Shown: piece after piece, positions 59,751 through 64,000 of the stretch
How positions within the stretch are numbered: the stretch's first letter is position 1
Layout: the number at the start of each line of letters is the position of its first letter
NCBI GenBank assembly: GCA_964471475.1
Contig: CAYYFQ010000001.1
Coordinates: 124,001 to 188,000, forward strand
Length of the DNA stretch: 64,000 nt
Source of the DNA: JAJNBD01 sp964471475
Lineage (GTDB): Bacteria; Pseudomonadota; Gammaproteobacteria; CAISUE01
Direction: 5' to 3'
Made by a program: the position numbers and the translations under genes
Notes under the pieces: model-generated
Told to the model about the DNA's origin: nothing
The model's database searches: none
What the model saw: the letters and a program-made list of their open reading frames with translations, nothing else

Positions 59751-59835
59751 GCGAAAGTGGCGAAATTGGTAGACGCACTGGATTTAGGTTCCAGCGGGTA
59801 ACCCCGTGAGAGTTCGAGTCTCTCCTTTCGCACCA
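59751..59835 (+). tRNA. tRNA-Leu (anticodon TAG)
   Basis: 85 bases including an encoded CCA. Acceptor stem GCGAAAG pairs with CTTTCGC. The anticodon stem CTGGA/TCCAG encloses the loop TTTAGGT, giving anticodon TAG, which reads CUA and other CUN codons. A long variable arm (GCGGGTAACCCCGT region) and the T-loop TTCGAGTC are present, as required for leucine tRNAs. Confidence 0.97.
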
Positions 59836-60003
59836 ACTTGTAATGACTAATCCGGCAATTTTGGGGTCTTTCCCACTTTAGGGGGCACTCACTCACGAAC
59901 ATAAAACTTTAACACGCAAGCGATAGTTTTTCTCTTTTAAAATTCTTGCGCAACACAATTGTCGCGTAAAAGAAGACTTTATAGACGCGCTCAGCATTTA
60001 AGT

Positions 60004-60483
60004 TTAATAATTATGCTCCGATAAAAACGCTTTAAAGTCTGGCGTTTTTTTTAATTGATCAAACACTTTTGCTTCCATTAATTTTTTTAATAGGGCTTCC
60101 ATAGCCAGATGATAAGGGGTGCAAGAAAACGCTTTTTCTAATTCGAGGCCTTCATAAACACCCAGTTTTGAAGGAATATCATAATGTTCATTATAAAGAT
60201 CTGAATTAAAGCCATCTTCATCTGAGAGCTCAAAAAATCCTTGATAAGCCCAATCCCCTGTATTATATTGAAGAGATTTTATAGAGTCTGGCGAAGAATA
60301 ATGTTGAGGATATTTTTGTTGGTATTTTCTTAATTGCTCTTCAAATTTTTCTAGTGAATTTAAACAAAGTAAATTAGCATCAATAGAAAAAGCATAAAAT
60401 GTTTCTTTAGTATGGTCTTTAGCAAAATCATCAATAGCTCTTTTTGAAACAGCAAACATTTTTTCTACATCGAAAGGCCGCAT
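60004..60483 (-). CDS. DUF4303-like protein
   Basis: A 159-residue acidic cytoplasmic protein without signal peptide or membrane segment. 'FYAFSIDANLLCLNSLEKFE', 'IKSLQYNTGDWAYQGFFEL' and the short helical C-terminus match the pattern of DUF4303 proteins, which have no assigned function and are often near toxin-immunity or phage genes. It is 61 bases from the large gene at 60545 and on the same strand, so the two may be co-transcribed with this gene second. Confidence 0.5.
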   Translation of the reverse strand: MRPFDVEKMFAVSKRAIDDFAKDHTKETFYAFSIDANLLCLNSLEKFEEQLRKYQQKYPQHYSSPDSIKSLQYNTGDWAYQGFFELSDEDGFNSDLYNEHYDIPSKLGVYEGLELEKAFSCTPYHLAMEALLKKLMEAKVFDQLKKTPDFKAFLSEHNY

Positions 60484-60544
60484 AAAAATACCTCATTAAT
60501 ATTAATTAAGGGGGGTGAACTTCTGTTTAGCACAGTATCAATTC

Positions 60545-62950
60545 TCAAGGGTGATAGGAGTCGGAATAGTGTACGCTTTTCTCTGTCTCATCATCTTTAT
60601 CTTCTTTATCCTCGGGAACCTGAGCAGTGCCAGAGGAGGAAGCCTGATCCCCTTGAGACGCAGGCTTTCCTATTTCTCTATAAAGTAGCGAGCCTTCTAG
60701 GAAGATCTTCGCCTCAAATGAAAGCTCAGACGCTTCAATGTAGTGTATCTTCTCTCGTATACGATCTTTACGATCGAGCGGAAGCTTAGACGCTTCAATG
60801 TAGCGTAGCATCTCTTGTATACGAGCTTCACTCTCCTCAGACACTTCAATGTAGGCTCGCATCTCTTGCATCACAGCTTTATGATTTGTAACGTATTCGC
60901 GTAATTTCTCTTTTACTTCCTTTTCTTTTATTATTGACGCGTTTAACGATTTCCTTTTTTTTTTGTTGCTCGTATTTCCGTTCATCAATTGCTTTACGTT
61001 TGCCCGTATATCACAGAGTTGGTTACTCAACTTTAATTCCTCTAATTTTTGATCAAGAGAACCAATAATTTTTTCTAAACGAGTTTCCATAGGGCCTCCT
61101 GCCTCGAGATATTTCTTCATAAGTTCTTGGTGCTCGTCTGATGCTCTAAGAACTTGTTGCCTCTCATGAGAATCAAGTTTTTTTAAAAGCCCATCGAATA
61201 GCGCATTTATCTCTGCCTGTTTACGCTGTATTTCTGCCTGTTTGCGCTGTATTTCTGGATGCTGTACGGTAGCTACGTCAACATTTACATTTTCGAATAC
61301 ACTAGCAGCCCATAATGTCTGTTGTCGTTGACGCTGTGCTGTGATGCCCCTTGTAGAGCTAGAACAGCTTCTCTCGTGTGTAGTTATGGCACTCGTATAA
61401 GCATCAACAAAGCCTTCTAATTTTGTTTTTACTTCCAAAGAAATACTTTCATCGAGCTGTTCCAAATGAGCCTGTAAAGTTAACTTAAGTGCTCGAAGTT
61501 CTACAAATTGACTATTTATATAATGAAGGTTCAGCCCTACCCTAAATGGATTCTGAATACTTTGTTGAAAAATAATATGGGCAAGTGGAAGGTCTTGAAT
61601 AGGCCCAATAGCATATTCCTTCCGTAAAGCATCGTCTTGCACAGGCTCTAAACTGGAAGCTCCTCGCTCTAAAAGTTTTTTGAAGCACTTTTTACGTTCT
61701 TTAACAAATGCAAACTCTAAAAGAGAATAGCGCTTTTCATTTCGCTTCGGGCGACAACGAAAAACTAAAGAACTATCTTGCCTAATTAATTGGTCTAATA
61801 TCTCATCTTTATCTTGAACAATAATGGATGCGATGACTCGATCAGGTAAATCCTTTCCAAAATAGTTGAGCAGTTTTTTTACATCCGCCCATTGACCAAG
61901 AATTATTTTTTCGGTTAGCAAGCTGCGTCCTTTATCTCTACTTTCACGCAATGCTTTATCAATTACCGCAATTTGCTTACTATCTGATTTAAATTCTGCG
62001 GGGCAGCTCAACAACAAAATCAATGCATCCGAAGCCTTTTGGTGATATTCCAAAATTTGATCTGATGCAATTGGATTCTCCGCTTGAATTTTTTTGAGTT
62101 CTTCGACGCTATCAGTTAATTGCTTCTGGAATGCCTTGAGCTGTTCTGCTACCACAGCCTGAGCAGATGGTGCAGGTGCTTGCGACGAACTAGCAGCCGG
62201 GGTGAGAGGACTCTCAAGTGCTTCTTCTATTGGAGAAGCAGCTACCTCCTCTTGCGCATCAGCAAGATGTTGTAGTTCTCCTATTTTCCATTCAATTGCT
62301 CTTTGATAACTCAAAAGTACTCTAGTAGCAGTGTCATCACCACTATAGGACGCGAGCGCTTTTGCTTTCTCTAGTGCTGGAGCTATCATGTCGTTGAGGC
62401 ATTCCCGTAAAGCATCTTCTATTGGATTTCTCAAGTATTCGGCTATCATTTGTGTTGTATGGGCAAGCTCAGCCTCCATAGTCTGGATTCTCTCGTTTCG
62501 TACCGCTCTAAGATGAATCATGTAAGAAGAACAACGTTGCCTTACTAGTTCTGCCAGCCATGTTTTCTCAACTTCATTAAGAGGGATACTATCTTTTATA
62601 TCAGGCATATCTTTTCTGAATTGAATTTGAACACATTGATCCTCATCATTAAAATAAGCATGCAGCTTACATCGGTCGTTTGTTACTTCATCTATTAATA
62701 CAAAGGTACCGTGATAAACACAATCTTTTTTTTCTTTACGCACATTTTCATAGATAGATATGTGGTTCTCTCTAAGCCCATAGCGGGCATTAGCTATTTT
62801 GTAGCTATAAGGTACTCCACGTGGTGGAAGCTCAATTACTACAAAGTTTCCAAACTTTAGGCTAGAACGATCTGGTATAACGACGACACCGCCAGAAAAG
62901 ATGTTTTCTGAATTACTCTGTAGCAAATAATAAAATTGATTGGTTGGCAT
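60545..62950 (-). CDS. large coiled-coil / ankyrin-like protein, candidate secreted effector
   Basis: An 801-residue protein with no signal peptide or membrane segment. Parts: a beta-rich N-terminal region (1-125); helical coiled-coil (140-235); a Ser/Pro/Ala linker (240-265, 'AASSSQAPAPSAQA'); an ankyrin-like unit (345-432, 'YSLLEFAFVKERKKCFKKLL'); a long coiled-coil with tandem duplications ('EIQRKQAEIQRKQAEI' and three 'YIEAS' repeats); and a Glu/Asp-rich C-terminal tail ('PEDKEDKDDETEKS'). The architecture and acidic tail are typical of type IV (Dot/Icm) effectors, but no secretion genes are in the window. A strong AAGGAGT site precedes the ATG. Function not known. Confidence 0.6.
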   Translation of the reverse strand: MPTNQFYYLLQSNSENIFSGGVVVIPDRSSLKFGNFVVIELPPRGVPYSYKIANARYGLRENHISIYENVRKEKKDCVYHGTFVLIDEVTNDRCKLHAYFNDEDQCVQIQFRKDMPDIKDSIPLNEVEKTWLAELVRQRCSSYMIHLRAVRNERIQTMEAELAHTTQMIAEYLRNPIEDALRECLNDMIAPALEKAKALASYSGDDTATRVLLSYQRAIEWKIGELQHLADAQEEVAASPIEEALESPLTPAASSSQAPAPSAQAVVAEQLKAFQKQLTDSVEELKKIQAENPIASDQILEYHQKASDALILLLSCPAEFKSDSKQIAVIDKALRESRDKGRSLLTEKIILGQWADVKKLLNYFGKDLPDRVIASIIVQDKDEILDQLIRQDSSLVFRCRPKRNEKRYSLLEFAFVKERKKCFKKLLERGASSLEPVQDDALRKEYAIGPIQDLPLAHIIFQQSIQNPFRVGLNLHYINSQFVELRALKLTLQAHLEQLDESISLEVKTKLEGFVDAYTSAITTHERSCSSSTRGITAQRQRQQTLWAASVFENVNVDVATVQHPEIQRKQAEIQRKQAEINALFDGLLKKLDSHERQQVLRASDEHQELMKKYLEAGGPMETRLEKIIGSLDQKLEELKLSNQLCDIRANVKQLMNGNTSNKKKRKSLNASIIKEKEVKEKLREYVTNHKAVMQEMRAYIEVSEESEARIQEMLRYIEASKLPLDRKDRIREKIHYIEASELSFEAKIFLEGSLLYREIGKPASQGDQASSSGTAQVPEDKEDKDDETEKSVHYSDSYHP
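60727..60854 (-). repeat. Three intragenic repeats encoding 'YIEAS'-type units
   Basis: The 17-base segment (C/T)AGACGCTTCAATGTAG or a close variant occurs at 60727-60743, 60787-60803 and 60838-60854, in frame (60 and 51 bases apart), giving 'RYIEASKLPLD', 'HYIEASELSFE' and 'AYIEVSEESEA'. Confidence 0.7.
61212..61253 (-). repeat. Two 21-bp tandem repeats encoding 'EIQRKQA'
   Basis: Two adjacent copies of a 21-base unit differing at one base encode 'EIQRKQAEIQRKQAEI' in the coiled-coil of the 801-residue protein; slippage would change its length by seven residues. Confidence 0.7.
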
Positions 62951-63005
62951 TTGTATGACTCCTTCTAGTAATTATATTTGGTCGCCATCAACGCTATTAC
63001 ACTCT

Positions 63006-63036
63006 ATATTATTTAAAAAATCCATCATAATGTCAA
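63006..63036 (-). promoter_or_regulatory. Promoter candidate for the 801-residue protein gene
   Basis: On the minus strand TTGACA (63031-63036) and TAATAT (63006-63011) are 19 bases apart, about 55 bases before the ATG, with the AAGGAGT ribosome site at 62958-62964. The spacer is slightly long. Confidence 0.4.
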
Positions 63037-63103
63037 TTATTATACAATAATCGCTGGATTAATAATGTAACGGGAATGTGGGGTGGTGACGTACTAAGGC
63101 GAA

Positions 63104-63133
63104 TTGTCAACACACCTCAATCTTTGCGATAAT
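63104..63133 (+). promoter_or_regulatory. Promoter candidate for the solute-binding protein gene
   Basis: TTGTCA (63104-63109) and GATAAT (63128-63133) are separated by 18 bases, 31 bases before the ATG at 63165; an AGGGAAG ribosome site lies in front of the ATG. Confidence 0.45.
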
Positions 63134-63164
63134 AACTCACTCATTTCGACTCAGGGAAGTTTAT

Positions 63165-63971
63165 ATGCGAAAAATTATTTGGCAATTATTGATAAGTGTA
63201 ATGTTAATTTTTTGCAAAAGTACTCTTCAAGCACAAACTCTAGCACCTCCCGTCATTCATTTTGGTGTTTTTTATTTTTATCCTCCTTTCATTTATAGCG
63301 CCAAGCCTCCTGTTGGCTTTGATATCGAGCTGGCCAATGCACTATGTCAAACCATGAATCGCACATGTACTTTTCAAGGAATGTCCCCGGATCAAGCGTT
63401 AGCCAATTTAAAAAGCAAAAAAATCGATGCGTTAATTAGTTCGCTTTCTATTACACCACTACGTCGCCAAACTTTTGATTTTTCTTTGCCTTATTTAATC
63501 GGGAACGCTTCTTTTATTGGCTTAAGTACAAAAATTTTACCCAGCAATTGGAAAAATCTTAAAATAGGAGTAATTGAGACTTCTACTTTTGAAGGATATA
63601 TAGAACTTTTAAACAGCCAAAAAAACCTCCACGCAACAATCATCCCTTATCGTAATGCCACCGATATTATTAGTGATTTAGGGGAAAATAAATTAGATGT
63701 AGGGTTGATGGATGCTCCGGTGGCTGAGTATTGGGTAGAACAAAGTAATTCGCAGTTGCACTTAATTGGCAACTCTTTTCAATTACCGTTTGATGAGGGA
63801 TATGGAATTATTGTGACGAAAGGCAATACAGCGCTTATAGATGCTTTAAATTCAGCCCTAAAAACTTTAGTGGCTAACGGGCGTTATGAAGCTTTAATGA
63901 AAAGATATTTTGGCGCCACAAAAACAGATTTTATTTCTGAACCCGCGTGGATTATGGCATCCAACGCATAG
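63165..63971 (+). CDS. amino-acid-type periplasmic solute-binding protein
   Basis: A 268-residue type 3 solute-binding protein: signal peptide ('LLISVMLIFCKSTLQAQ'), the ligand-binding opening 'PPFIYSAKPPVGFDIELANA', 'GMSPDQALANLKSKKIDALI' and 'SSLSITPLRRQTFDFSLPYL', and later 'DVGLMDAPVAEYWV' and 'PFDEGYGIIVTKGN'. This matches ArtJ/HisJ-type proteins. No permease or ATPase gene follows in the remaining 29 bases. Cargo may be arginine or another basic or polar amino acid; not decidable from sequence. Confidence 0.85.
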   Translation: MRKIIWQLLISVMLIFCKSTLQAQTLAPPVIHFGVFYFYPPFIYSAKPPVGFDIELANALCQTMNRTCTFQGMSPDQALANLKSKKIDALISSLSITPLRRQTFDFSLPYLIGNASFIGLSTKILPSNWKNLKIGVIETSTFEGYIELLNSQKNLHATIIPYRNATDIISDLGENKLDVGLMDAPVAEYWVEQSNSQLHLIGNSFQLPFDEGYGIIVTKGNTALIDALNSALKTLVANGRYEALMKRYFGATKTDFISEPAWIMASNA

Positions 63972-64000
63972 CGCTTTAAGGAATCCTCGAAAAGTGATAA

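Noticed and set aside
60727..61253. CRISPR-like repeats
   Set aside because: The repeats are in frame, encode helical protein units and lack unique spacers of constant length.

Overview
The window is low-GC, densely coding gammaproteobacterial DNA. About 51 kb is lipopolysaccharide / O-antigen biosynthesis, followed by a conserved rplM-rpsI operon and host-interaction-like genes. The S9 and L13 sequences, a Kdo 3-hydroxylase homologue, a CDP-linked 3-C-methyl sugar cassette of the kind expected for virenose-like sugars, and a large ankyrin-like/coiled-coil protein with an acidic C-terminus suggest a host-associated member of the Legionellales (Coxiella/Aquicella-like). This placement is inference; no sequence search was run.

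Layout. (1) 1-6445, minus strand: start of an FkbH-like gene, a MaoC-SDR fusion, a GNAT-like gene, a NodB deacetylase, an OafA-type acyltransferase and an N-acetyl sugar amidotransferase. (2) 6513-10440: a 163-bp palindrome, then a plus-strand island with a hexapeptide acyltransferase, a Wzx-like flippase and asparagine synthase-like enzyme 1. (3) 10409-28307, minus: glycosyltransferases, HAD, ATP-grasp and PIG-L genes; an acyl-carrier module (ACP, M29-like peptidase, a 908-residue adenylating-enzyme/aminotransferase fusion, an LpxD-like acyltransferase); an acetamidino-sugar set (WbpG/HisF/HisH-like); asparagine synthase-like 2; a DegT aminotransferase and an epimerase. (4) 28381-43011: two direct copies of a 188-bp terminal-inverted-repeat element bracket a module with WbpE/WbpD/WbpB homologues, a PglC-like initiating transferase, three glycosyltransferases, a candidate Wzy polymerase, two more asparagine synthase-like enzymes and two methyltransferases. 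(5) 42977-46893: a WbpP-like epimerase, then a decayed accessory patch with MazEF, a hydroxyacid dehydrogenase and a 5'-truncated phage-type repressor. (6) 46976-51271: a PAP2 phosphatase and a four-gene CDP-6-deoxy-3-C-methylhexose cassette. (7) 51522-57037: an outer-membrane-like protein, a PLD-family protein, a Kdo hydroxylase whose tail is encoded by an inserted palindromic repeat, a UbiA/DPPR-synthase-like gene, rpsI and rplM. (8) 57379-64000: two secreted proteins, tRNA-Leu(UAG), a DUF4303-like protein, an 801-residue candidate effector and an amino-acid-type solute-binding protein.

How it fits together. The PglC-like enzyme would start the repeat unit on undecaprenyl phosphate, five glycosyltransferases extend it, the flippase exports it and the Wzy candidate polymerises it. 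The special theme is nitrogen chemistry: four glutamine-dependent asparagine synthase-like enzymes, two N-acetyl sugar amidotransferases with one HisF/HisH ammonia source, three PLP aminotransferase domains, PIG-L and NodB deacetylases, and a carrier-protein system able to activate an acyl or amino acid. This predicts a heavily amidated, amidinated and N-acylated glycan. Short palindromic elements are scattered through the region, and three of them supply the C-termini and/or stop codons of resident genes.
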